A stretch of DNA of 64,000 bases from Geothrix campi (GTDB lineage: Bacteria > Acidobacteriota > Holophagae > Holophagales > Holophagaceae), in the NCBI RefSeq assembly GCF_024609265.1, contig NZ_JANHMP010000001.1, positions 1,605,505 through 1,669,504 of the forward strand, given 5' to 3'. The notes under the pieces were generated by a model, which saw only the letters and a list, made by a program, of their open reading frames with translations, made no database searches and was not told where the DNA came from. Position numbers and translations under genes: made by a program. The first letter of the stretch is position 1. Every line of letters begins with the position of its first letter. Positions 54,768-63,634 of the stretch are shown here, piece by piece.

Positions 54768-56998
54768 AGCCGGCCGTCCTTGAGGTCCACGGTGGCCTTG
54801 CCCCCCTTGGCCAGGGGCCCGAAGAGGATGGCCTCCGCCAGGGGACGGCGCAGCTCGCGCTCGATGAGCCGCGCCATGGGCCGGGCGCCGAAGGCCGGGT
54901 CGTAGCCCTTCTCCGCCAGCCAGGCCCGGGCCGCAGGCGTACAGGTCAGGCTGACGCCCTTTTCCTTGAGCTGCTCCTCCAGTTCCCGCAGGTGCTTGTC
55001 CGCCACGCGCTCCATCTCCGGCCGGCCCAGGGGCGCGAACTGGAGGATGGCATCCAGGCGGTTGCGGAACTCGGGGCTGAAGGCCTTTTCGATGGTGCCG
55101 GTGGCCGAGCGCCGGCCGCCTGCCTCGGCGAAGCCCACCTGCCGGGCCGACAGCTCGCGGGCGCCCACGTTGGTGGTCATCACCAGCACCGTGTGGCGGA
55201 AGTCCGCGCTGCGGCCATGGCTGTCCGTGAGGGCCGCATGGTCCATGACTTGGAGCAGGATGCCGAAGAGGTCCGGGTGGGCCTTCTCCAGTTCGTCCAG
55301 CAGCAGCACGGCGTGGGGGGATTTCCGCACAGCGTCCGTCAGCAGGCCGCCCTCCTCGTAACCCACGTAGCCCGGCGGCGCGCCGATGAGCCGGGCCACC
55401 GTATGCTTTTCCTGATACTCACTCATGTCGAAGCGCAGGAAGGCGATGCCCAGGGCCTTGGCCAGCTGTTTGGCCAGCTCCGTCTTGCCCACGCCCGTGG
55501 GCCCGGCAAAGAGGAAGCAGCCCATGGGCTTCAGCGGATCCCGCAGGCCGGAGCGGGCCAGCTTGATGGCGCCGGCGACGGCCTCGCAGGCGGCGTCCTG
55601 GCCGTAGATCTGCGCCCGGAGCTGCGCTTCGAGCGTCTGCAAAGCTTCTCGGTCATCCGCACTCACCGAGTTGACGGGCACGCGCGCCATGCGAGCCACC
55701 ACGGCTTCGATCTCGGCCGGGCCGACCTTCTTGGCCCGTTCCTTCTTCGGCAGCAGCTTCTGGGCGGCCCCCGCCTCGTCCACCACGTCCAGGGCGCTGT
55801 CCGGCAGCCGGCGGTCTGGCAGGTGCTTGGAGGCCAGGCGCACCGCGGCCTCCAGGCCCTCGTCCGAGTACTTCACGCCGTGGTGGGATTCGTAGGCGGC
55901 CTTCAGGCCCTGGAGCACGCCGAGGGTGTCCTCCACCGAGGGCTCATTCACCTCCACCACCTGGAAACGGCGGGACAGCGCGCGATCCCGGTCCAGGGAA
56001 CCCTTCAGGTCCTGGAAGGTGGTGGCGCCGATGCAACGGAGCTCGCCCGAGGCCAGGGCCGGCTTCAGCAGGTTCGCGGCGTCCATGGCGCCGCCGCTGG
56101 TGGCACCTGCGCCCACCAGAGTGTGCAGCTCGTCCACGAAGAGGATGGCGCCGGGCTCCTCGCCCAGGGCCTTCAATACGGCCTTGAGACGCTCCTCGAA
56201 ATCGCCCCGGTAGCGGCTGCCAGCGAGGAGCGCGCCCAGGTCCAGGGCGAAGATCCGGGCGGCCTTCAGCGGCTCCGGGACCTGCCCTTCGTGGATACGC
56301 CGGGCCAGACCCTCGACGATGGCGGTCTTGCCGACGCCGGGCTCGCCCACCAGCAGCGGGTTGTTCTTCCGGCGGCGGCACAGCACCTGGGCCATGCGCG
56401 TGATTTCCGCCTCGCGACCCACCAGGGGGTCCAGCCGCCCTGCCGCCGCCCGGGCCACCAGGTCCGTGGCATAGGCTTCCAGGGGGTTCTCGGCCACGGT
56501 GCCTTCTTCCTCCTCTTCCTCCACCTGCTTCTTCGCCGGAGCCTTGGCCTTCGAGGCCGCGGGACCATGGCTCAGCACCTTCAGCAGAGCCAGCCGCTTC
56601 ACGCCGTGCTTCTCCAGGAGGTGTCGGGCATGGCTGGCCTCCTCCTCCAGGAAGGCCGGCAGCAGCTCGCCGCCGCGGACCTCCCTCTGCCCGGCGCTGA
56701 AGGCGTGGACCAGGGCGCGTTCCACCACCCGCACGAAACCCAGGGTGCTGTGGGGCTGGACCTCCTCACCCTCGGGCACGCGCTCAAACAAGGTTTCGAG
56801 GGCCGCCTCCAGGTCGTGCCGCAGGGCCTCCAGCTTCACACCGCAACCCTTCAGGGCCCGGGCGGCGTGGACGTCATCCAGCAGGGCCAGCAACAGGTGC
56901 TCCAGGGCCACGTCCTCGTGGCGGCGGGACTTGGCCAGCTCGAAGGCCCGCTGGAAACCCTGGTTCAGCTCTGCACTGAGGTTCGGGGATTCAGGCAT
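54749..56998 (-). CDS. clpA: ATP-dependent Clp protease ATP-binding subunit ClpA
   Basis: A 749-residue AAA+ unfoldase. The Clp-N repeats cover 1-145, then an acidic linker (VEEEEEEGTVAE). D1 has GEPGVGKT at 218-225 and D2 has GPTGVGKT at 499-506, with LFVDELHTL and LLLDELEKAHPD as Walker B. The M-domain of ClpB is absent, which makes it ClpA. The ClpP-docking loop appears as QVGFAE in place of the usual IGL/IGF. ClpP is not in the window. It overlaps clpS by 8 bases and aat by 19. Confidence 0.95.
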   Translation of the reverse strand: MPESPNLSAELNQGFQRAFELAKSRRHEDVALEHLLLALLDDVHAARALKGCGVKLEALRHDLEAALETLFERVPEGEEVQPHSTLGFVRVVERALVHAFSAGQREVRGGELLPAFLEEEASHARHLLEKHGVKRLALLKVLSHGPAASKAKAPAKKQVEEEEEEGTVAENPLEAYATDLVARAAAGRLDPLVGREAEITRMAQVLCRRRKNNPLLVGEPGVGKTAIVEGLARRIHEGQVPEPLKAARIFALDLGALLAGSRYRGDFEERLKAVLKALGEEPGAILFVDELHTLVGAGATSGGAMDAANLLKPALASGELRCIGATTFQDLKGSLDRDRALSRRFQVVEVNEPSVEDTLGVLQGLKAAYESHHGVKYSDEGLEAAVRLASKHLPDRRLPDSALDVVDEAGAAQKLLPKKERAKKVGPAEIEAVVARMARVPVNSVSADDREALQTLEAQLRAQIYGQDAACEAVAGAIKLARSGLRDPLKPMGCFLFAGPTGVGKTELAKQLAKALGIAFLRFDMSEYQEKHTVARLIGAPPGYVGYEEGGLLTDAVRKSPHAVLLLDELEKAHPDLFGILLQVMDHAALTDSHGRSADFRHTVLVMTTNVGARELSARQVGFAEAGGRRSATGTIEKAFSPEFRNRLDAILQFAPLGRPEMERVADKHLRELEEQLKEKGVSLTCTPAARAWLAEKGYDPAFGARPMARLIERELRRPLAEAILFGPLAKGGKATVDLKDGRLCLSFG

Positions 56999-57308
56999 CT
57001 TCCGCCTCCACGGTCAGCAGCAGGGGGAAGCCCTCGCGCTCGGCCAGCTGACGGCCGCGTTCGGCGCGGGTCTCGGCCACGTCCTTGGTGTAGATGCCCG
57101 CCACGCCCACGCCCGCCTTGTGGACCGCCAGCATGATGACCGTGGCTTCGGGTTCGCTCTTGCGGAAGACCGTCTTCAGGAGCCACACCACGAATTCCTG
57201 CGTGGTGTAGTCATCGTTGTGGAGGAGCACCTTCCACAGACCGGGCTCTTTCACCTTAGCCCGCTGGCGGGTGAGGACCTGGCCCGCCTCCTTCACCTGC
57301 CTGGCCAT
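56991..57308 (-). CDS. clpS: ClpS N-degron adaptor
   Basis: A 105-residue adaptor that hands N-degron substrates to ClpA. It has LHNDDYTTQEFVVWLLKTVF (with the Asn-Asp pair that holds the N-terminal residue), MLAVHKAGVGVAGIYTKDVAE and a C-terminal strand. The ATG at 57308 lies 5 bases from the edge of the foldback element at 57313-57581; an in-frame TTG at 57326 is inside it. No standard ribosome site precedes either start, so the element may have replaced the original leader. Confidence 0.94.
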   Translation of the reverse strand: MARQVKEAGQVLTRQRAKVKEPGLWKVLLHNDDYTTQEFVVWLLKTVFRKSEPEATVIMLAVHKAGVGVAGIYTKDVAETRAERGRQLAEREGFPLLLTVEAEDA

Positions 57309-57309
57309 G

Positions 57310-57561
57310 TCAGGGTCTGCTTTCAAAATGGATGCGAGCCGCGACGGGCCCAGCCGAGTGATCCGGCAAGGATGCGGCCGCAGAGCGACGTGGTTCGTCG
57401 TTCAAGGCCGCAGACACCGCCGGGCGCGCGGTTGGGCCCGTCCCGGAGGGCAAGGGGCAGCGCCCCACGCGATACTGCGTCAAGCTCCTCGTCAATAGTG
57501 CCGCTATTGCCATCGTCGCCTTCCTTGTCTCGCTTGGGCGGTGCCCCTTGCGCGGCCACAC
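57310..57561 (-). CDS. questionable frame inside the foldback element
   Basis: An 83-residue frame spans the element on the minus strand and ends in its terminal repeat (ARIHFESRP). It contains QYRVGRCPLPSGTGPTARPA and shows no known domain. It may be translated by chance only. If the element recurs elsewhere with this frame intact, the frame could be real. Confidence 0.2.
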   Translation of the reverse strand: MWPRKGHRPSETRKATMAIAALLTRSLTQYRVGRCPLPSGTGPTARPAVSAALNDEPRRSAAASLPDHSAGPVAARIHFESRP

Positions 57562-57581
57562 CCCATTTTGAAAGCAGACCC
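57313..57581. mobile_element. foldback element with 19-bp perfect terminal inverted repeats
   Basis: GGGTCTGCTTTCAAAATGG (57313-57331) and CCATTTTGAAAGCAGACCC (57563-57581) are exact complements. Two inner arm pairs also match perfectly over 10 bases: GACGGGCCCA (57343-57352) with TGGGCCCGTC (57433-57442), and GCAAGGGGCA (57450-57459) with TGCCCCTTGC (57542-57551). The 269-base unit could fold into a closed multi-arm shape. It lies directly upstream of clpS. Confidence 0.75.
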
Positions 57582-57597
57582 TTATGCCTCCGGGGCA

Positions 57598-57939
57598 TCA
57601 GGATAGCTGATTGAGCCTCACAAACTCGCCCCGGGCCAGTTCCCGGATGAACAGGGCGGTCCGCAAGGTCGTGTCCGGTTCCCCGGGGAAGCCTGCGGCG
57701 ATGACCTGGGCCACCTGGACCACGGTGCGGGCCCCGTCGCAGGCCTGCCACACGGCCGTGCCGCGGGCATCGAGCTTCACGCGGAAGACGGGCTTCCGCA
57801 TCAGCTTCAGCACCCAGCCCCAGCGTGGCGACAGGATCTTGGGCCGGATCAAAACCAGGTTCCCGTTCTCGCCGGGTTCTGCCGTCAGTGCCTGGACGGG
57901 CACGAGGGCGAGGAAGGATTCATCGGGGAAGGAGGTCAT
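57598..57939 (-). CDS. PqqD-family peptide chaperone
   Basis: A 113-residue protein. The middle and C-terminal parts match PqqD: FRVKLDARGTAVWQACDGARTVVQVAQVIAAGF and a final LFIRELARGEFVRL. PqqD-like proteins hold a precursor peptide for a radical-SAM or other modifying enzyme. No such enzyme, PQQ gene or obvious precursor is in the window, so it is an orphan. The N-terminal 45 residues are an extension beyond a minimal PqqD. It lies downstream of the OPT gene, after two hairpins. Confidence 0.82.
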   Translation of the reverse strand: MTSFPDESFLALVPVQALTAEPGENGNLVLIRPKILSPRWGWVLKLMRKPVFRVKLDARGTAVWQACDGARTVVQVAQVIAAGFPGEPDTTLRTALFIRELARGEFVRLNQLS

Positions 57940-57968
57940 GGGAATCCAGGCATCTCAAGGGGAGGATA

Positions 57969-58037
57969 GAGAAGGCCCGGCTTGGCCGGGCCTTCTCGTG
58001 GGGACCCGGGGGCGTGCGCGCTAGCGCACACCCCCGG
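57969..58037 (-). terminator. two hairpins after the OPT transporter gene
   Basis: Reading on the minus strand, a 14-bp stem with one mismatch (58006-58037, 4-base loop) is followed by a perfect 13-bp stem GAGAAGGCCCGGC/GCCGGGCCTTCTC (57969-57997). A pyrimidine-rich stretch follows. They separate the OPT gene from the PqqD-like gene. Confidence 0.75.
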
Positions 58038-58043
58038 ACAGCA

Positions 58044-60158
58044 TCAGAAATTCGCACTCGGCGGTGCGGGCTCGTCGGCTTCGCCGGCGTTGGCCAGGGG
58101 CACCCGGATCAGGTAGACGGCGATGGCCGCCAAGATCAGCAGACTGATCCAGAACATGCCCGGGTCGGGGAAGATCTTGTACTTCACCTCGAAGAAGGCG
58201 AAGGACGCGAAGAGCAGGCCCACCAGCGCTTCGCCGGCGATGAGGCCCGCCGCCAACAGCACACCGTTGTTCTCCACGCGCACCTTCTGGGCCTCATTCA
58301 GGCCCCGCTTGGTGCCGACCATCTCCACGGCGCCCTTGATGAGGCCGCCCAGGAAGATGGCGAAGGTGGTCTCCAGGGGCAGATACATGCCCACCGACAC
58401 CAGCATGGGGCTCTTCACCTGCATGAGGATGAAGGCGAAGCCCATCATCATGCCGACGATGATCAGCGGCCAGGCCATCTTGCCTTCCACGATGCCCTTG
58501 CTGAGCAGGGCCATGAGGCCGGCCTGGGGCGCGGCGAGCTGCTTGGAGCCGAAGCCGGCATCCAGGGAGAGCACGGCCTTCTTCTGGTCCGCGGGCAACT
58601 GCTTCACCTGGTCCAGGGTGTAGGTCTTGCCGTCAGGCGCCGTGACGACCTGCACCTGCTGGGCGGTCAGCTCGGCGATGCGCTTGGTGCCCTGGGCGGA
58701 GATGTCGCCTTCGTGCAGCACCATGAGGGGGATGAAGAGCACCACGGAGGCCAGGGCCACGCCGATGAGGTCGCCCATCTCCATGCGCCAGGGCGTGCCG
58801 CCCAGGATATGCCCGGCCTTGAGGTCCTGGAGCATCTCACCGGCCACGGCCGCGCTCACGCAGACCACCGCGGCCACACCCAGCACCGCCGCGACGCCCT
58901 CCTTGCCCTTCACACCGAGGAGCACCATCACGAGGGCGGTGATCACCAGGGCGGTCAGGGTCAGGCCGGAGATGGGGTTGTTGCTCGAGCCCATGATGCC
59001 GACCAGGTAGCCGCTGATGGCCGCGAAGAAGAAGCCCAGGATCACCACCACCAGGGCCGCCACGAAGGAGACCAGGGGGCTCACCTGGAAGATGCGCCAG
59101 GTGATGAAGAAGGTCACCAGGGCCGCGAAACCGAGGCCGAACAGGACGTTGGTGAAGGGCAGGTCCTTGTTGACGCGGTCCACCACGTGCTCACCGGCGG
59201 CGGCCTTCTTCATATCGGAGACCGAGCGGGTGAGGCCGGTGGCGAGGCTCTTGCGCATCTTGAAGAGGGTGAAGCCGGCACCCACGAGCATGCCGCCGAT
59301 GGCGATGGGGCGGACGATGAACTTCCACACCGAGTAGGACAGGGCGATCCAGTCCCCCTGGGAAGCACCCTCGGGCAGGACGCCGGGCGCCAGGAAGTAG
59401 GTGATGATGGGCACCAGCAGGCCCCAGGCGATGATGCCGCCGGAGAAGTTCAGGGCGCCAAGCTTGGGTCCGATGATGTAGCCCACACCCATGTAGGCGG
59501 GGCTGATACCGGGGGAGCTGAGCAGCATGCCGCCCGCCACCTTGGCCTTCCAGGTGCCGACCAGGTTGATGGTGGTGGTCTTGAAGGCCACGAACCGCTC
59601 CCAGGTGCTGGCGAAGACCGAGATCTGCACCAGGGCCTGGATGACAGCGCCGATGCCCATGGCGCCGAACAGGAACTTCGTGCCGCTGCCCCCGCGGGCG
59701 CCGGCCTTGTGGATCTCGGCGGCGGCCACGCTCTCGGGGTAGGGCAGCTCGGCGTCCTCCACCATCACGCGGCGCAGCAGGGCCACGAACATGATGCCGA
59801 GCACGCCGCCCGCGAACATGATCAGCGCGCTGGTGACGTAGTTGCCGGCCGTGAAGAACTTGGGCCAGATGCCGCTGATGGCGAAGGCCGGGATGGTGAA
59901 GATGGCGCCGGCGGCCACTGACTCGCCGATGCTACCGACCGTTCGGGCCATGTTTTCTTCGAGGATGGTGCCCTTCATCAGCTTGATGAGGGCCATGCCG
60001 ATGACCGCCGCGGGGTAGGTGGCGGCGATGGTCATGCCGGCCTTCAAGCCCAGGTAGGCGTTGGCGGAACCGAGCACCACGGCCATGACGAGGCCGATGA
60101 GCACCGCCCGCAGGGAGAACTCCCGCAGGTTCTGGTCGGAGGGGACAAAGGGTTGCAT
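58044..60158 (-). CDS. oligopeptide transporter, OPT family
   Basis: A 704-residue polytopic inner-membrane protein. The OPT signatures are near the start (FSLRAVLIGLVMAVVLGSANAYLGLKAGMT) and in the repeated NxxSG-like and glycine-rich spans (GSSNNPISGLTLTALVITALVM). A soluble insertion of about 50 residues follows the middle (VLHEGDISAQGTKRIAELTAQQ through GFGSKQLAAPQ), as in bacterial OPT proteins. It probably imports peptides by proton symport. AGGAG is 6 bases before the ATG. It is divergent from the methyltransferase gene. Confidence 0.92.
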   Translation of the reverse strand: MQPFVPSDQNLREFSLRAVLIGLVMAVVLGSANAYLGLKAGMTIAATYPAAVIGMALIKLMKGTILEENMARTVGSIGESVAAGAIFTIPAFAISGIWPKFFTAGNYVTSALIMFAGGVLGIMFVALLRRVMVEDAELPYPESVAAAEIHKAGARGGSGTKFLFGAMGIGAVIQALVQISVFASTWERFVAFKTTTINLVGTWKAKVAGGMLLSSPGISPAYMGVGYIIGPKLGALNFSGGIIAWGLLVPIITYFLAPGVLPEGASQGDWIALSYSVWKFIVRPIAIGGMLVGAGFTLFKMRKSLATGLTRSVSDMKKAAAGEHVVDRVNKDLPFTNVLFGLGFAALVTFFITWRIFQVSPLVSFVAALVVVILGFFFAAISGYLVGIMGSSNNPISGLTLTALVITALVMVLLGVKGKEGVAAVLGVAAVVCVSAAVAGEMLQDLKAGHILGGTPWRMEMGDLIGVALASVVLFIPLMVLHEGDISAQGTKRIAELTAQQVQVVTAPDGKTYTLDQVKQLPADQKKAVLSLDAGFGSKQLAAPQAGLMALLSKGIVEGKMAWPLIIVGMMMGFAFILMQVKSPMLVSVGMYLPLETTFAIFLGGLIKGAVEMVGTKRGLNEAQKVRVENNGVLLAAGLIAGEALVGLLFASFAFFEVKYKIFPDPGMFWISLLILAAIAVYLIRVPLANAGEADEPAPPSANF

Positions 60159-60241
60159 CGGTGCTCCTGAAAAGGCACGTAGGGAGAAAAGAAAGGTCGG
60201 ATGGAGCGGTTAGTCTAATACATTGCCGATTTCCCCATCCC

Positions 60242-61009
60242 ATGACTCCCACACTCACCAGCAAGGCCAATCCGCGCTTCAAGGACCTGCTGGCCCGCCT
60301 CCGGCCCAGTGGCACCCGGCGTGAGGCCACGCTGCTGCTGGGTGGGAAGCTCATCGAGGCCTGGGCCGAGGCCCGACAGACCACCGCCGGGAAACGCCTG
60401 CGTCCGGCCCTCTGGCTGAGGTTGGAACAGACCGATCCCCACCCGCTGGAGGCTGCCCTGGCCGTGGGCACCCTGGTGCTGGGCGAAGGCCTCATGCGCG
60501 AGCTGGCCGACGCGGGCAGCCCTCCGGAACACGCCCTGCTGATGGAACTGGGGCCTGAACCGGCGGGGCCGCTGGCCGATCGCGTCATCGGCGCCTGGGG
60601 CATCCAGGATCCCGGCAATCTGGGGGCCGTCCTCCGCAGCGCCGCCGCCTTCGGCTTCCAGGAGGCCCTGCTGGGGCCCGGGTGCACCGACCCCTTCAGC
60701 CCCAAGGCCCTGCGGGGCAGCATGGGCGCCGCCTTCCTGATGCCCCTGCGCCGACTGGAGAGGCTGGAACCCGATCACGGCCGCTGGTATGCCCTCGATG
60801 GTGGCCCCGGTGCCGTACCCCTGGCCGAGGCCGACCTCTCCGGCCCCCTGCGGCTCTGGGTGGGTAGCGAAGGCCACGGCTGGCACGGCGTGGCCCTGCC
60901 GGCAGGCGTGCAACGTCTTGCCATCCCCATCGAAGGTGTGGAAAGCCTCAACGCCGCGGTGGCGGCGGGCATCGCGTGCTACGAAGTGGCGAGAAGGTCC
61001 CGACCTTGA
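60242..61009 (+). CDS. TrmH/SpoU-family RNA 2'-O-methyltransferase
   Basis: A 255-residue SPOUT enzyme. The three SpoU motifs are present: IQDPGNLGAVLRSAAAFGF, LWVGSEGHGWHG and LAIPIEGVESLNAAVAAGIACYE. These form the trefoil knot that binds S-adenosylmethionine. The N-terminal 100 residues hold the substrate-binding domain (LTSKANPRFKDLLARL). The target could be 23S rRNA or tRNA. It opens a tight four-gene run (this gene, lnt, GNAT gene, maf); lnt begins 2 bases after its stop. Confidence 0.93.
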   Translation: MTPTLTSKANPRFKDLLARLRPSGTRREATLLLGGKLIEAWAEARQTTAGKRLRPALWLRLEQTDPHPLEAALAVGTLVLGEGLMRELADAGSPPEHALLMELGPEPAGPLADRVIGAWGIQDPGNLGAVLRSAAAFGFQEALLGPGCTDPFSPKALRGSMGAAFLMPLRRLERLEPDHGRWYALDGGPGAVPLAEADLSGPLRLWVGSEGHGWHGVALPAGVQRLAIPIEGVESLNAAVAAGIACYEVARRSRP

Positions 61010-61011
61010 AG

Positions 61012-62514
61012 ATGCCCTCCCTCCTCCGCCCCCTCGAGACCGCCGTCCTGGCGGGGATCTTCGTGCTGGCCTTCCGCTTTCCCGGCGTGCTGGGAGGCTG
61101 GCTGGAGCCGGCCCTGGCGCTGCTCTTTCCCCTGCTGCTGCTGGAGGGCCTGTTCAAGGGACGCCACGCGGTCTGGACCTGGGTCGCCATCCTGGGGGGC
61201 CTCCTCCTGCTCTACCAATGGGTACCCCAGACCCTCGCCTCCAAGGGAGGTCTGCCTTTCGGCCTGGCCGTGTTGGGCACCGTGCTGCTGAGCCTCTGGG
61301 AGGCCACCGGGCTTTGGCTGGTGGCCCTGGGTTCCCGCTGGGCCTTCCGGCGCCTCGGAGCTCTGGGGGCGGCCTGCGTGGCCGCCCTCCTCCTGCTCGG
61401 CTGGGAATCCTGGGGCTTCCACGTCTATCCCTGGACCTGGGGCGCGGCCTTCGGCGCCCTGCCCTGGCCGGCGCGCTCGGCCGCCTTCCTGGGCGCCTCG
61501 GGCCTCTCGGCCCTGGCCTGGGGCGCGGGGGCCTGGGCGGCGGCGAGCCTGGCGGAAGGGGCTTCTCTGCGGCGGACGCTGGCGGGTCCAGGCTTCGCGG
61601 TGGGCCTGATGCTCCTGTTGGGGGGCGCCTGGTTCCTGCTGCCGCGGGGGGTTGAACGCACCCTGGATGTCGCCATGATCCAGCCCAACTTCCCGGCGGG
61701 GGTGCGCTGGCCGGGCATGGAGGCCGAGATGTGGCGGCGCAGTGAGGCGCTGCTGAAAGCCCGGGGCTGGCCCCGCGCCGGGCGGGCCACCCTGCTGCTC
61801 TGGCCCGAGAGCTCCATCCTGGGACGGGACGATCGCGGCCCTGATGCGCGCTTGTCCGCCGAGGCGGCCTCCCGCGGCGTGGCCTGGCTCTTCGGCACCG
61901 AGGGCGGCCCGTACAACCTGGTGCGCGGCGAGGCCGCCGGACGCCCGGCCTTCGTCTTCGCCAAGACCGAACCCATGCCCTTCGGCGAACGCACACCTGG
62001 TCCCGAGGCCTTCCGCCGGTGGCTGGACGAGAAGATGGGCTTCGTTTCCCAGGAAGCGGGGGAACTGAAGGAGGGCTGCGCCTTCGCCGTACCCACCCCC
62101 GCCGGCGACCTGCGCGTCCATCCCCTCCTCTGCAGCGAGGCCCTCCTGCCCGGGCGCACCCGCCGGGGCTTCGAACTGGGCCGGGCGGACCTGCTGAGCA
62201 ACCACACCAACGACGGCTGGTTCGATCGCAGCATCGCCACGGATCTGCACGCTGCGCAGATCCGCCTGCGGGCCCCGGAGCTGGGCGTGCCCCTGCTGCG
62301 GGCGACGCTCACCGGAAAATCCGGGGTGTTCCATGAGGACGGCCACTTTGAACTCTGGGGCGAACCCCTCAGCGAAGGCGCCTATGCCCTGGAACTGCAA
62401 TGGCGCCCGGTCCGCACACCAGCCCGCTCCGCGTGGCTGCTGCCGGGGCTGATGGCCGGGCTGGCCGCCATCACGCTGCTGCTAGGATGGAAGGTCCTGC
62501 CCCGGAAGGCCTGA
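61012..62514 (+). CDS. lnt: apolipoprotein N-acyltransferase
   Basis: A 500-residue inner-membrane enzyme that adds the third acyl chain to lipoproteins before Lol export. Several hydrophobic spans cover residues 1-215. The nitrilase-like periplasmic domain has the Glu in LLWPESSIL, Lys in FAKTEPMPFGE and Cys in HPLLCSEALLP, plus SNHTNDGWFDRS, and a last span near the C-terminus. It starts 2 bases after the methyltransferase stop, and its own stop overlaps the GNAT start. It works upstream of the LolCD system in this window. Confidence 0.95.
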   Translation: MPSLLRPLETAVLAGIFVLAFRFPGVLGGWLEPALALLFPLLLLEGLFKGRHAVWTWVAILGGLLLLYQWVPQTLASKGGLPFGLAVLGTVLLSLWEATGLWLVALGSRWAFRRLGALGAACVAALLLLGWESWGFHVYPWTWGAAFGALPWPARSAAFLGASGLSALAWGAGAWAAASLAEGASLRRTLAGPGFAVGLMLLLGGAWFLLPRGVERTLDVAMIQPNFPAGVRWPGMEAEMWRRSEALLKARGWPRAGRATLLLWPESSILGRDDRGPDARLSAEAASRGVAWLFGTEGGPYNLVRGEAAGRPAFVFAKTEPMPFGERTPGPEAFRRWLDEKMGFVSQEAGELKEGCAFAVPTPAGDLRVHPLLCSEALLPGRTRRGFELGRADLLSNHTNDGWFDRSIATDLHAAQIRLRAPELGVPLLRATLTGKSGVFHEDGHFELWGEPLSEGAYALELQWRPVRTPARSAWLLPGLMAGLAAITLLLGWKVLPRKA

Positions 62515-63014
62515 TGGACCGCGATTTCCTCGTACCCGAGCCGTTGACGACCCCCCACGGCACCGTGGCCTTTTTTGACGAGACCTGGAGCGTGGATCCC
62601 CGCGAACTCCAGATCTTCTTCCAGGCGGAAGAGGTCTACTGGACCGCGGACCGCACCATCGGCCAGTGGCGCCGGCTGCTGGCCTGCTCGCGCCTCCTGA
62701 CGGCCCGGCTGGTGCCGGAGGGACACCGGGGTGGCCGCCTGGTGGGCGCCACCCGCCTCTGGTCCGATCATGCCTACGAAGCCAAGCTCTACGACGTGGT
62801 GACCGCCCGGGACCTGAAGGCCCAGGGCATCGCCAGCGAGCTGGTGAAGTGGGCCCTGCGCCACCCCTGGGCGGGCGAGGTCCAGCGCTATGTGCTCGAG
62901 ACCCGGGACGCGGCGGACTTCTACCCACGGTTCGGCTTCCGCCTGGGACACGAGGTCGACAGCTTCCACATGCGCGTGGGAGTCGCCGAACTGGAGCAGC
63001 GGGGCCTGCGATGA
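62514..63014 (+). CDS. GNAT-family N-acetyltransferase
   Basis: A 166-residue acetyltransferase. The acetyl-CoA-binding region is YDVVTARDLKAQGIASELVKWALRH, a variant of the RxxGxG/A motif, and the last part reads VLETRDAADFYPRFGFRLG, the typical GNAT ending. The N-terminal part has EVYWTADRTIGQWRRLLA, as in small YjgM/ElaA-like members. The ATG overlaps the lnt TGA (TGATG) and has GGAAGG just upstream. The substrate is unknown. Confidence 0.87.
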   Translation: MDRDFLVPEPLTTPHGTVAFFDETWSVDPRELQIFFQAEEVYWTADRTIGQWRRLLACSRLLTARLVPEGHRGGRLVGATRLWSDHAYEAKLYDVVTARDLKAQGIASELVKWALRHPWAGEVQRYVLETRDAADFYPRFGFRLGHEVDSFHMRVGVAELEQRGLR

Positions 63015-63634
63015 CCGAGACCCGGCCCGGCCTGCCGGCCACGGCCCTGCAGCCCCTGATCCTGGCCAGCAGCAGCCCCCGCCGCCGCCACTGGCTGGAG
63101 GCCATGCGCATCCCCTTCGAGATCCAGACCCCCCAGGTCGATGAGACGCCCCTGCTGGACGAGGAGCCCGGCGACCTGGTGCTGCGCCTGGCGGAGTTGA
63201 AGGCCGAGGTGGTGGCCCACCGCAACCCCGACCGCTGGGTCATGGCTGCGGACACCACGGTGGCCGTGGACCACCACACCCTGAACAAGCCCGTGGATGT
63301 GGAGGACGCCGTGCGGATGCTGACCCTGATCCAGGGCCGGGCCCATCAGGTGCACACGGGATTCTGCCTGCAGCGGGACAGCACCACCTACAGCTTCGTG
63401 GACACGGCCCAGGTGGTCTTCCGCCCCCTCACCGAAGCCCAGATCCGCTGGTATGTCAACACCCGCGAGCCCATGGACAAGGCGGGTTCGTACGCCATCC
63501 AGGGCGTGGGCGCCCTCTTCATCGAAGGGGTGGAAGGCAGCTTCTCCACCGTCATGGGCCTGCCGGTGGAACGCATGGGCGCCCTGTTCCTCCAGTTGGG
63601 CCTCCTCCAGCCCTGGTTGGGTCTGCCGAGGTAG
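63011..63634 (+). CDS. maf: Maf-family nucleotide pyrophosphatase
   Basis: A 207-residue Maf protein, which hydrolyses non-canonical or excess nucleoside triphosphates (dTTP, UTP or modified forms). It has LILASSSPRRRHWLEAM with the phosphate-binding Ser and Arg, PQVDETP, AADTTVAVD, and the C-terminal KAGSYAIQGVGALFIEGVEGSFSTVMGLPV. The ATG overlaps the stop of the GNAT gene by 4 bases. It is the last gene of the run; I see no strong terminator after it. Confidence 0.95.
   Translation: MTETRPGLPATALQPLILASSSPRRRHWLEAMRIPFEIQTPQVDETPLLDEEPGDLVLRLAELKAEVVAHRNPDRWVMAADTTVAVDHHTLNKPVDVEDAVRMLTLIQGRAHQVHTGFCLQRDSTTYSFVDTAQVVFRPLTEAQIRWYVNTREPMDKAGSYAIQGVGALFIEGVEGSFSTVMGLPVERMGALFLQLGLLQPWLGLPR

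Noticed and set aside
57825-59921. A 698-codon plus-strand frame antisense to the OPT gene.
   Set aside because: It is a string of HQH- and GGH-like residues, the expected mirror of hydrophobic codons; the OPT protein is well supported.
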